Assembly (NCBI GenBank): GCA_026119935.1
Contig: JALRMH010000031.1
Span: forward strand, 248,001 to 312,000
DNA from: Endothia cerciana
Taxonomy: Eukaryota > Ascomycota > Sordariomycetes > Diaporthales > Cryphonectriaceae
DNA: 64,000 nucleotides
Direction: 5' to 3'
Part shown: piece by piece, positions 24,301 to 34,466 of the stretch
Position numbering within the stretch: position 1 is the stretch's first letter
How the letters are laid out: every line of letters starts with the position of its first letter
Notes under the pieces: model-generated
Database searches by the model: none
Seen by the model: the letters and a program-made list of their open reading frames with translations, nothing else
Told to the model about the DNA's origin: nothing
Program-made: the position numbers and the translations under genes

Positions 24301-26060
24301 GACCTGTCTGGTTTTGATCGACCCGCCGTCGATTCTTCAGCGCGCTGTGCACATTCTGCTGTCGGAAATTTGCGGTGAAAAAGAATCGCACCTGCATGTC
24401 TGGTCTCGACAGCAAAAGTCGACGCTGAGTGCTCCGAAAGAGGACCCTCTCATCACCTATGTCCACCCGCTGGAAGGTTGTAGGGAGGTCCGGCGTGCGC
24501 TGCCCAAGTGCAACCGTGTGCGTGCGCGAGGCTGCTCGGTCTTCGATTTCCTGCCGGAGGGAGATGAACTCTCGAAAACATTAAAGAACCTCGGCGGGGA
24601 GGTCGAATATCACACTAGCGCCAGAGCAAGTCGAGCTCTAGACATGGCCCTGCCACTGAAAATCACAGGGGACAAACTGCTGGTTGGGAACTGGGACATC
24701 GCCACGAATATTGCTTTCCAGATGATGTCCGAACACTCGAACGAGATTCCGGGTTTTACCTTGGTTACACCGGCACAGCTCCTTGAGACAAAGGTACCGA
24801 TACCGCAGTCCGCGATGGTGGATTGGAAGTCGGACCGCAACCTTGAGGTCCCAATCGCACCTCTCGTGAAGTCGAAGGCTCTCCGCAGCGATCGGACTTA
24901 CATCCTATTTGGCCTCACTCGGGATCTCGGCCAGAGCATCTGCAGGCTCCTGATCGAACGTGGCGCGCGCCATATCATCGTCGCCAGCCGGAACCCTGAC
25001 ATGAACCCCGCATGGGTCACCGAGCTGAATGAGGACGGTGCCCTCATGCGCGTTGCGAGCTGTGATATTACTGTTCTGGAGGACGTCGTTGCCCTGGAGA
25101 AGACCACGGGAGGCGCCAACGAGATGCCAACAGTAGGGGGCGTCATCAATGGAGCAATGGTCCTCGACGACCGAGTCTTCGCCCAGATGGACATTGACAC
25201 CTGGAATCGTGTGATGCGGCCCAAAACAGTCGGGTCCAAGAACCTCGATTTCGTATTCGACTCGAGAGACCTGGAGTTCTTTATCATGACCTCATCCTTC
25301 GCAGCGATCGGCGGCCACGCAGGCCAATCTAATTATGCAGCGGCAAACATGTTCATGAACGGCCTCGCGGCCAATCGCCGTCGACGAAAGCTTGCGGCCT
25401 CCGTGCTGAACATCGGGGTGATCTATGGCCTCGGTCTGCTCGCCCGCGAGAGACAGCAGATCTATGGCGGGCTAGAGCGAGATGGGTACCCACCCATCTC
25501 CGAACGAGACATCCACCACATGTTCATAGAGGCAATTGAGGCGGGCCGTCCTGTCAACGACCCCGTTTTTGGGGAAGGCATCGACTTGACTACCGGCCTC
25601 GCACGCTACCGTGTTGACGACGCAAACCCTCAGCATTGGCACGCGGACTTGCGCTTTAGTCACCACATCCTCCCTGACGACGGCGGGGATGCTACCGCCC
25701 AGCAAGACGATGGCAAGAAGCAGCAGGTCAAGGACCTCATCAGGGATGCAAAGACCGTCGAGGCCGCCGCGGACCTCCTCGTCGACTCATTTTGCCGCCA
25801 GGCGGAGATCACGCTCCAGCTCCCTGCCGACAGCATCAACGCGGAGGGCAGCATCGCAGAGCTGGGCGTTGATTCTCTCGCCGCGGTTGAGATTCGCAAC
25901 TGGCTTTACAAGTCTGTCGGCACTGATGTTCCCGTAATGAAGATCCTGGGCGCGACGAGCATCTCAAGCCGTAAGTTGTTCTCCTGTACTTATTTCACCT
26001 ATCGTTACTGACGTTTGATGTGTAGTGTGCCTCAAGTTAGCCCAGAAGATCAGGTCTTAG
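18348..26060 (+). CDS. Reducing polyketide synthase, KS-AT-DH-degenerate MT-KR-ACP
   Basis: Iterative type I synthase that builds a partly reduced polyketide from malonyl-CoA. Exons 18348-19086, 19162-22033, 22093-25970 and 26026-26060 join in phase (introns 75, 59 and 55 bp) to give 2507 residues. The first intron is read-through and interrupts the KS motif DGYARGEG, which splicing restores. KS: Cys187 in DTACSAS, His about 326 in AHGTGTP, His about 376 in GHTEGAAG. AT: GHSSGE, Ser about 672. DH: His about 1003 in HRFQGQELLP, Asp about 1188 in LDACFH. MT region about 1400-1600: the glycine-rich SAM loop is missing. About 1600-2130 shows no enoylreductase signature. KR about 2135-2320: GLTRDLGQ, then Ser...Tyr (Tyr about 2284, QSNYAAAN). 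ACP: Ser about 2465 in LGVDSLAAVE. It ends LKLAQKIRS, with no condensation, thioesterase or reductase domain. The KS resembles those of PKS-NRPS hybrids. Confidence 0.93.
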
Positions 26061-26450
26061 ATAAGGTCATAAGGACCTGCATAGTCAGTCAGCTCTAGAA
26101 TGTTAATGTACTTTGTAGATAAGCACTACCACACTGAATTTGAAATCCGGACGTGACCTCCTGTGGGATCGGTATGTCCTTTATTCAAGCCTCGTCTTGA
26201 AATGGACGGTCTTTTGCCATGCCAAGAAACACCACCACGAAAGAATCCAGCCTCGCGTTTAGAATGTAGTTAAATTTAGTGTAGAGTTGATCTTCAAGAT
26301 TGGCACAGGGTAAGGATCCGCGACGTCATGAGGCTGAAGCAACTCGACGGAAATAATATGTTCCCCAATTGCCGAGCGAAAAGTTCGGTGGCCTAATCGT
26401 AAAAAAATAATCCTGATACAATGGGCCCATCAGTGCCCAAGCCACCGTTG

Positions 26451-26804
26451 TCAGCCGCCGCAAAGCGAGCGAGATCCATCCGAGGCCTCGAGGATTGCGG
26501 CTCTTTCCGGATCGTTATCCGAAGATGCACCAGCCTTGCGAGCAGCTGCATAAATCTCAAGGCCAGGCAAAGTTCGACTCAGCTCGGGAAGCCAGAGGCT
26601 GAAAATGAGCCCAGGCAGGTGACCGCCCTGACAACCAAATGGAAACTTCGGTGGGCGCTTGATGGACCTCTCGCCGGCTCCACAAGACCCATATCGCAGG
26701 CATGGGCCCACCTTCACTGCAATTGTGGCGAGATTCCGAGCCCGAAGGAGGGCCAGAAATGTGGAACCAACTATGAATCTAAAGATGATGAAATAGCACA
26801 GCAT
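26451..26804 (-). CDS. Hypothetical 117-residue frame between synthase and transporter
   Basis: Open minus-strand frame starting with a hydrophobic segment (MLCYFIIFRFIVGSTFLALL) and ending SRSLCGG. It lies in the 850-bp gap between the convergent synthase end and the MFS promoter. The opposite strand is also open here (26421-26813), which weakens either call. I recognise no family. It could be a small membrane protein of the cluster, an exon of an unmodelled gene, or noise. Confidence 0.2.
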   Translation of the reverse strand: MLCYFIIFRFIVGSTFLALLRARNLATIAVKVGPCLRYGSCGAGERSIKRPPKFPFGCQGGHLPGLIFSLWLPELSRTLPGLEIYAAARKAGASSDNDPERAAILEASDGSRSLCGG

Positions 26805-26910
26805 CGCCTTTAATAGCGTGCTCGCGTGTGCGTTTGTCTCTCCCCTGGGAGTGAAACAGGTAACCGAAGGCCACGCTTGAAACCGTGTACGATCGATGAA
26901 TCCCTAAACG

Positions 26911-28722
26911 ATGCATCACGAGAACGAGCTGACAAGGGAAAAGACCGAAGAGGAGCAGCGAGCACCTTCGGAGCCTGGATATGACGAGCCGTCGACGGAC
27001 TCGAGTTCTGGCAGCTATGACCAGCCGTCGGTGACCGATGTTGTCGTCATCGTGGACTTCCAGCCCGGGGAGCCGGCGAACCCTCACAACTGGTCACAGG
27101 TGAGCTCAGGAGGCGACGAGTGATCAGGGTGGACAGACGCTGACGGTATGCCGCATTAGGCCAAGAAATATTATGTCGTCCTCGTCGGGACCCTACTGTC
27201 GATTAATTCGACCATGGGATCGTCGGTGACATCTAACGAGATGACCGCCCTGCAGAGAGTTTTCAATGTGCCCGATGGACCCCAAACCGTACTCCCGGCC
27301 ACGATGTACCTTATTGGCTTCGTGCTTGGGCCGCTCGTCTTCGCGCCCCTGAGCGAGCAGTACGGCCGCAGGCCCATCCTCGTGTCCACCCTCTGCCTCT
27401 ACATCATCTTCACCATGGCCTGCGCCCTCGCTCCAGACTGGGCTGCCTTTCTTGTCTTCAGAGTTCTCTCCGGCATGTTTGCCTCGCCTCCGATGAGCGT
27501 GACGGGTGGATCTATTGCTGATGTCAACGAGGACAAGGTGGCTAGGGGCAAGGCCAACGTGATATGGTCGACCGCGACGCTCGTTGGCCCTCTAGCAGGT
27601 CCCGTCATCTCTGGCTATACCTGGCAGAATTCGTGGAGGTGGGGATTCTGGGCTGCGATGATGCTATCCGGAATCTCTCTCGTGGCCGTCATCTTGCAGC
27701 CGGAAACTCTGGCCACCAAGATCCTGAGGGACAGGGCTGCTAGGCTAAACAAGGAGAAGGGCAGTGACAGGTACATAGCTCCTGCGGATCAAGACAGACC
27801 AAGTCTTCTCGTCACCCTTGTGAGTAAAATCTCCGTGCCGTTTTGCTTTGGTGACTCCGTCTGACGACACGCAGAAAATCACCACAACGAGGCCCATCCA
27901 TTTCATGTGCACCGAGATGCTCGTTGCCTTGACGTGCATTTACATGGCCTTCGTGTATTCCGTATTTTACATGTAGGCCATCACCTCCGTGACCTGTCAA
28001 GTCTTCGACGGCGCTAACAGCTTCAGGCTGCTGGAGATCTTCCCCGACATCTTCGAGGGCATCTATGGGTTCACCGGGGGCGAGTCCGGTCTCGCGTTCG
28101 TGATGATGTTTGCGGGGTCCGCTATCACTGTGCTCGTCTCTCACGTGTACGATCGATACGCACAGGGACTCGTCCGGAGACATCCGCACAAGCAGGCCGA
28201 ATACCTGCGGCTGCCTATAGCCTGCGTCGGTGGTCCGCTCTTCGTCATATCCCTCCTATGGCTGGGCTGGACATCGAAACCTTCCATCCCGTGGATTGTC
28301 CCCTTGCTCTCGATTATACCGTATGGTATCGCGTACCAGATGATCTTTATGGCGATGATCAACTGTCAGTACGAACCTTATGGAAAATGCATGACCCAAA
28401 CTAGAACTTGTACTGAACATATCCGTATCTAGATATCGCAGACGCGTACGGCATCTTCGCATCGTCTGCGCTGGCAGCGTGTGCTGCTGCTCGGAGTGTT
28501 GCGGGCGCCGTGATCCCCTTGGCGGTGGGCAGCATGGTTGAGACTCTGGGCATAGCCTGGTCGTGTTCCTTGCTGGCTTTCATCAGTTGTGGGCTCAGTA
28601 TTGTGCCGTTTGGATTCATAATCTGGGGTGAGAAGATCAGGGCTGGGAGCAACTTCAGCAGGAAGCTACAGAATGACCCTCACCCGGAACTAGAGTTGAC
28701 GAGGAGTCTGTCCCTTGTCTAG
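26911..28722 (+). CDS. MFS exporter (DHA1 type) next to the polyketide synthase
   Basis: Proton-coupled efflux carrier of the plasma membrane; by position, the likely exporter of the polyketide. Five exons fit in phase: 26911-27099, 27160-27819, 27875-27972, 28027-28364 and 28433-28722 (introns 60, 55, 54 and 68 bp), giving 524 residues. The N-terminus (about 60 residues) is acidic and Ser/Pro-rich and cytosolic; the first membrane segment follows NPHNWSQAKKYYVV. MFS motif A is readable in the loop FAPLSEQYGRRPIL. The antiporter motif C region is VGPLAGPVISGY, followed by WRWGFWAAM. The C-terminal half has the LRLP...GGPLFVISL and NYIADAYG blocks of the drug:H+ antiporter-1 family (polyamine/multidrug type). 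Same strand as the synthase and 850 bp downstream. Substrate specificity cannot be read from sequence. Confidence 0.9.
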
Positions 28723-29110
28723 AATATCTAGTGCAAAATGAAGTCCAGCACATTATTATTGGGGTTTTATTCATGAGCGAGTTCACAGAACCCTGCTCGC
28801 ATGTATGGCTGGCTAGCACGGCCTCTTCCCGTCAAGGTGGCTGGACTTGAATCTGTCAGGATCTCATCTAATGAAGCATCTCATCCCGCTCGTTTCGGAG
28901 CTCGGTGTTCCACATCCGACCTGGCCCATGGGTACAGCCAGATCCGTCGAAGCGAGCTTGGCAAAGGAGATTCGACAGGTACCTGGGTGGTTTGGTGCGG
29001 CCGTTCCTGAAGAGATGCCCAAAAACACATAGATTAGGCCTTGCCCATGCCTCCTCGACGTCTTAAACTTTCACATTCATACGCTCAGTAACTACCGTGC
29101 TTCCGACAGG
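28723..29110. other. Intergenic, possible short relic
   Basis: Between the MFS gene and the dead DUF7730 gene. A protein-like frame at 28847-29032 (61 codons, ending EEMPKNT) has no start context or family match. Confidence 0.35.
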
Positions 29111-30461
29111 ATGACGAGCAGGATTTCTCAGTGGGTTCAGCGCAAGGTCGAGCACTTTTCAATTCGCGGTGATGACCGGAAACACGACAGGCAAGGTCGA
29201 GTCATCCCGCCCCTCCCTGTCCTCCCGGCCAAATATGCTCCTCGGCGCAAGCGAGCAAAGGCTACCAAGGATGTTACAAGAGCGACCGCCAACAGCGCCT
29301 TTTCCAGCTGCTGCCCCCGGACATCCGGCGCATGATCCTCATTGAGGCATTCGGAGATCGCATTATGCATGCTGGACTTCGGCTGAGACCTGCTCAAGGA
29401 GGCGCTAATGTTCGTGATCTCCGGGGACGTGGGCCACGGCGTCGCTACAGCACGGTCCCAGTCTGCAATGGCAATGGTACGGATGTGTCTGCCGCAGGAA
29501 CCCAGAATGATGCGTTAGGAATAGGAAAATTGACGATATGTCCGCCTCATCCCCTAGTAAAGACGACTGTCTCCAGGATATCGATGGTCCGCACTTTCAT
29601 GCCCGCTCTTGCGGCGACTGGTCTGGAGAAAAACCACTGAAGTGTCGCGTCGGAGCTATGGGATGGATGAGGACCTGCCAATAGGCGTGCGTTATGCCGA
29701 ACCGTATTCCTGGCCTGAACTACTCATTCTAAGCCCCGGCTCTAAACAGATATCTTGAAGGAATAGAAGTCCTTTACGCAACCAATCCCTTCAGTTTCTC
29801 GGGCATCTATCTTCTCACAAATCTGGACAAACCCCTCGTAGTAGAGCATCTCGTCTCAGTGAACTCAGCAGAGATGGAGTGGGAGCTAGGCCATGTTGTC
29901 CAGCCACCAGATCCGGAGCAGGATCTCTCAGCCGATGAACGTTTTTCAGGCTGGTGTACCTTCTTACAATTATTCCAGTCTATTCCTGAAGCATTGCCAA
30001 ACCTCCATTTTCTGAACATCATCCTATATGGCAATTGGTTCTCGAACGATGACATATACAAAGTGCCTCGCGCTGATGTGTTCAGGCGTCTGGAATCAGC
30101 CGTCCTCCAGCCTCTGGACGAAATGACACAAAAGTACTTCCAGAAGAAAGGGAGGCTGGAGCAAGTCATCGTGGGCTGGCCCTGGACCCACTTCACGAAG
30201 GTCCTCATGTCTGACTTGTGGCCCGGCAAAAGACTCGGAAAAATCGGCGAGAATACTTGTGTCCAACTATGGCGCCCTGTCGGGTGCGACCCTAGGCAGC
30301 TCCGATCATCAGCACCGGAAACTTGGTTATTGGTGTACAGAGTGATTTTTGGATATGGATATGCGTTGCCATTTCTCTGGGCCAATTCCTTGGATAGGCG
30401 GCATTTGAAAATCTATCAGCAATGCAAGTTGAGAAGATGCCCCGCGATAGACCATGACTGA
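29111..30461 (+). pseudogene. Broken DUF7730-family gene
   Basis: Remnant of a fungal DUF7730 protein (family of unknown function, often expanded in Pezizomycotina). Landmarks appear in family order but in three frames: an N-terminal part from ATG 29111 (to about 29270); FQLLPPDIRRMILIEAFGDR in a second frame (about 29300-29420); then LQWQWYGCVCRR, CRVGAMGWMRTC and YLEGIEVLYATNPFSFSG in the third (from about 29430), running to the stop at 30459-30461. The third frame is cut by TGA at 29508-29510 and TAG at 29682-29684. The TAG sits where the family usually has a Gln or similar just before a normal-looking 63-bp intron (29687-29749), so CAG-to-TAG is the simplest reading. The last 200 codons are intact. 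The family call rests on remembered motif patterns; that the gene is broken is directly visible. Confidence 0.75.
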
Positions 30462-30860
30462 ATTTGAATATGTGAGCAGTTTCTTTGCTAGGAAAGCAAG
30501 CCGTTCTCCGTACGGTGAAAACCCTTGTGTTCTAGCAGGGTTTTGTTGAATTAAAGCCCCGGCCCGGCCCAGAAGACTAGCAAAGCTAGATTGTGAATAG
30601 TTCGGATGGTTGGTCTGGGCCAAGCAGCAGGTGCACAGACTAAGGAGCAAACACCGAAACACCACACGTTTCTGAAACAGGCCATAGTCCGCGCTGAGCC
30701 TAGACGAGGTTGTAAGCTGTCCTTTTTCCAGCCTCTCGAAATTCCGTCTTCACATATGAACTCACTAATGCTTGTTGTCGCCTTCTGGCATCCACTGCGG
30801 TATCTGGCTTCTGATTGTGTCACCTTGTGCGTGTTATGTCTTTGACGCGGAATCGGGATC
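30462..30860. other. Intergenic, 399 bp
   Basis: Promoter region of the LCCL gene; nothing else seen. Confidence 0.5.
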
Positions 30861-31967
30861 ATGGAGAACCAACAAGCCCCTTTTAAGCGGTCGATCCCAA
30901 CTCGACGCCGCAGGATCATCTTTCTCATCCTACTCTGGCTGACCTGGGCCGCCATTTTCAAGGTCTTGTCGGATGATGGCCTGCTACCGATCAAGTCTAC
31001 GTCCTCATCCGAAATCCTCCCAGTGAGGAAGCTATCCTGCACCGACACGCTCTGGGTGCCAGATGAGTGTGGTATGGATGGGTTGAAGTGTGAGCCGTTC
31101 AACAATCACCACATCGTCTTCCAATGCCCGTCCAACTGCGTTCGAGATGGCATAGTCACCGGCAAGCCCCACCTTGCCGGCGGACAACAGATTCTCTACA
31201 AGCCTCTGGTTATCGGCGGGCCCATTTACAGGGGTGACTCGTACATCTGTCCTTCGGCGGTCCACGCCGGCGTCATAGATGATGCCACAGGGGGTTGTGG
31301 CGTGGCCAAGCTTTTGGGCACAACAAACTCGTTCTCAAGCTCATACATGTATGGTATCGAGTCGATTGATGTGCAGACGTACTTCCCGATGTCGTTCAAA
31401 TTCACGATTGATTCGGACGAGATGGGTTGTCCGACGGAAAGGAAGACAAAGCGGGTGCTGCCCTATGTGTCAGCTGCGTATACAGCTTTGGTCTGGAAAA
31501 CGAGCAGTTCCAGCAAGGTTAGGGCTGTCTGGTCCCTTGCGGTCGTCTATGCGCACCTGAAAGGCTCGCAAAGTCCCGATGGTGGTCTGTGGTCACGGTC
31601 GTCGACTTCTGCACCTGTCTACGATGCGAATGGCAAAATCCCCGCTCCAGAAATTCTCGAGCCGACTATTTACATGGGCACAATTTCGAACATCACTCTG
31701 AATTGGGCAAAGCCCATTCCAGAAGAATTCGATGGGATCAGCATGCTTCTGAATGATGTGGAGAGGGCAAGGCGCTTCCGTGATACTGCGAAGAATGAGC
31801 TCAAAGACGGGGAAAGAGAAGGCTCGTTCTTTTGGCAGAGGACGCCACAGGCTTTTGTTGACTATATCCGGTTTGGATATATCAAGGATGGAAAGGTTTT
31901 GAAATGGTCGAAGCCAGGGATCTGGTTCACGAATGGAACCTGGACAGGAATTCCGACCGAGACATAG
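30861..31967 (+). CDS. LCCL-domain membrane protein
   Basis: 368-residue single-exon protein of unknown function. A short basic cytosolic tail (RSIPTRRRR) is followed by one membrane segment (about residues 19-38, IIFLILLWLTWAAIFKVL), so it is probably a type II membrane protein with a lumenal or extracellular domain. The LCCL module spans about residues 60-190: paired cysteines in CGMDGLKC and CPSNC, the central VIGGPIYRGDSYICPSAVHAG, then DDATGGCGVAKL. The rest (190-368) is the region that follows LCCL in fungal homologues (GIESIDVQTYFPMSF), and it carries an NIT and an NGT sequon. Many fungal LCCL proteins are longer with several membrane passes; this one is shorter yet has no visible break. 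No catalytic motif. It may be a bystander in the polyketide locus. Confidence 0.85.
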   Translation: MENQQAPFKRSIPTRRRRIIFLILLWLTWAAIFKVLSDDGLLPIKSTSSSEILPVRKLSCTDTLWVPDECGMDGLKCEPFNNHHIVFQCPSNCVRDGIVTGKPHLAGGQQILYKPLVIGGPIYRGDSYICPSAVHAGVIDDATGGCGVAKLLGTTNSFSSSYMYGIESIDVQTYFPMSFKFTIDSDEMGCPTERKTKRVLPYVSAAYTALVWKTSSSSKVRAVWSLAVVYAHLKGSQSPDGGLWSRSSTSAPVYDANGKIPAPEILEPTIYMGTISNITLNWAKPIPEEFDGISMLLNDVERARRFRDTAKNELKDGEREGSFFWQRTPQAFVDYIRFGYIKDGKVLKWSKPGIWFTNGTWTGIPTET

Positions 31968-32738
31968 ACTGTTGAAGACTGCTTCTTTTATTTCAGATCT
32001 TATTTCCAAGCTTGGAAACATGTCTTCACACCGCTGAAAAGTAGCAGAGAAAACGAGAGGGTAACAGTCTCAGTATACTATCCCGATTAGCCCTTACTTA
32101 TAGCTATAATCAAATGCAGTAGCATTCGAGAATCCCTGTCCACGTTTCGAGGTTTTATTCCTTTCCTTGAGATTTGCTATAAATCTGCTGAATAATATCG
32201 GTATCGCTCCCGGAACATCTTCTCGTATCTTAAGACGTTGAATATCATCATCGTCATTATCATGATACATATTGAAACCTTCCTACACCACCACAATATC
32301 TAGGAAGTACTCATAGGTAAAGCAGCAGTCAACACAGATCGCGACGAGGCAGACGTCGTCTCACTGCTCCTGTCGTTATCCTGCTGCAAGGAGCCATCCA
32401 CGCCCGTCCCGTTCGCCATAGCGTATACCGGCATGAGCGGAGATATCGACACAGTCAGGCGTGTTTCCAGGCATTCTGAAGGCGATGATATAGCGATGTA
32501 CCAGACGAAGACTTATGTGAACCTGGAAATTTTTTCCGGATCCGATTCGAGTGCTCTATTACTATGATTTCAATTCTCTTTTGTCCCTCCTTAACTTCAG
32601 TATCTGGGAGTCTAGAGCAGAGTAGCTCTATCTCGGTGGTACTTTGTTTAGCAGGGGAAAATATGTCACGACCCGAGTCGAGTTGATTGATTCTGCATAT
32701 TGGCAGCATAGAGTATATGTTTATGACTCGATATCAAT
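31968..32738. other. Intergenic, AT-rich in part
   Basis: No gene recognised. Short minus-strand frames (32304-32434, 32455-32709) are Ser/Thr-rich or featureless. Confidence 0.5.
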
Positions 32739-33339
32739 ATGCCGATGATTCTTAAGAGTCTTTCATATCGCAATTCAGAAAGTAGGAAACTAGGCATCCG
32801 TGTGGCGTTTTACATAATATGGCCTACGTTAAATTTAGACGTCCTAGTCACTCGATTGACATTAGATAGCCCCCATCTTCGTCGACCCTCGGCCAGGCTA
32901 GGGCCAATACCGTCGGGTGAAACGGTCCCAAAGTCCTTAAGAAGTGGCTATCTCGTTTGCGACATGTTGATCGATTTCGCGACGACGGACATTAGCGAAA
33001 CATCCAATGACGTGACGGTGTTCAAGCTGCGTAAGCCCGCTCTCACCCACTGGAAATAAGCTGTTGCCCTCCATCACCGATCCTGCTTTTGTAGCTGGTA
33101 GATCATCTGTCCAGATAATACCGCTGGGGACTTGGCTCGCCACTTTGCGAGCGTGCAACGACACAGATGGTGACGACGCCGTTGCAGCTCGCAGCCCCGC
33201 CGTCAAGCTCCTAGACTTCTTCCGGTGCTCTCTGGGCAGAGAATGCGGACCGAGATACTGGAGCATCGCGGCCCGCAGCACAATACATGGCGGTGGAGCG
33301 CGCGCTCGCGGCCAGCGCCACGCTGGAAGAATGGACTGA
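32739..33339 (+). pseudogene. Decayed C-terminus of a thioester-reductase (NRPS-like) enzyme
   Basis: Two consecutive frames read like the end of a NAD-binding thioester-reductase domain, as found at the C-terminus of adenylate-forming reductases and PKS-NRPS enzymes. The first frame (to TAA at 33057-33059) contains GPIPSGETV, CDMLIDFATTD and VTVFKLRKPALTHW, matching the usual motif order before the terminal helix. The next frame resumes at once with KLLPSI, then VQIIPLGTWLATLRA and SPAVKLLDFF, and stops at 33337-33339. The switch falls in an A-run (TGGAAATAAG), so a one-base indel explains it. No Rossmann GxxGxxG start, adenylation or carrier domain is found upstream; the flank is AT-rich and unreadable. 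It is 6.7 kb past the polyketide synthase end and may be what is left of a partner enzyme. The domain call is moderate because it rests on the C-terminal motifs only. Confidence 0.55.
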
Positions 33340-34466
33340 CACGAAACAGAACTGACGAATCGTGAGAGGGAGGAAAGAAGGTCGTAGTTCAAAGGGACGG
33401 CCGCGAGATAAGCACAGGAGCCAAAGCTATCCTCATGCGAAGATGGTGTTCCTGGTTGAGCAATGTTGCATCCATATTACAGGTCTTGGCCAACTAAGAG
33501 ACCCTCTCGGTTTTAGTGACGGTAGAGACGTTGTTGTGCTGATCCACACCCCGATAAAGCCATTCCATCGCGCATGCAGAGGTCCAGAGAAACCTTCGAG
33601 AACCCTATCGTTTCAGTAGCATGCGCTGCAAGTCATCCGTGCTGCTGAAGACCCAGCGATCCTGGGCGGGTTGTATCCTGAGCGGACGCGGTTTATGACA
33701 TGTAATTAGTACCACAGGGGCGTTGCTCGAGTCGAGGACCCTGCTCTTATCATCCCGGCAGCAGGCCGAGATCCGGAGCCGACCCAGCAGCCCTCGTGTC
33801 CCAGAGGAGCGCCATCCGGGACCTCGGACCCAGGGGGTTATCAGAACGGGCAATCCGTTCGGGCTGATCTCGAGCAGTGCTGTACCATCGCGCAGCTGAA
33901 TTAAGGGATCCTGCCATGCCCTAGGACCTTATCACTTTTGTGCACGCTGTGGCACGGTAGCCCGAGGATCTGTGGCCTGCAGGGCCGAACTCTGTGGGTT
34001 TCAAAACCAGCTTGCTACCTTACGCGCCGCTGGCCTGTCAGCTGCCGGCGCAGATGCAACAACGGCGAGACCCACGCAATGATAAGCCTCGCAGAGCACC
34101 CCGACGGATATAACGTGACATCCGCGCTCGACCGGGACCACCCTGTCGCCCCGTGGCTGGCACGTCTATCAGGGGCTGGTGAACCCCACGCTGCCTATCA
34201 TTTGGCTGGTACCGGTACCCCATGGTCAAAATCAGCAAACGCGGGCGTCCCATCCCAGGCTGTCGGTGAAGGGTTAAATTGATTCGAAGGACTCGTTCGT
34301 TGTTTCAAACAGCAACAGCGCTCGCTTCCTTCTCCTCGGGTCCAACCTTCTCCCTTTCTTCGTCTGGCGCTACCGGAGAACAGTGTCACTGCCCGTGACA
34401 GCCCAAGTCCGGATCCCTTTTTGAAGACCTGATCTCGGTGGCTGTTTGATTAGACGGCCGGTCAAA
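33340..34466. other. Intergenic, unexplained open frames
   Basis: Contains a 114-codon plus frame (33938-34282) and an 82-codon minus frame (33605-33853) without recognised motifs. The last about 100 bp are the probable promoter and leader of the UNC93-like gene. Confidence 0.4.
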
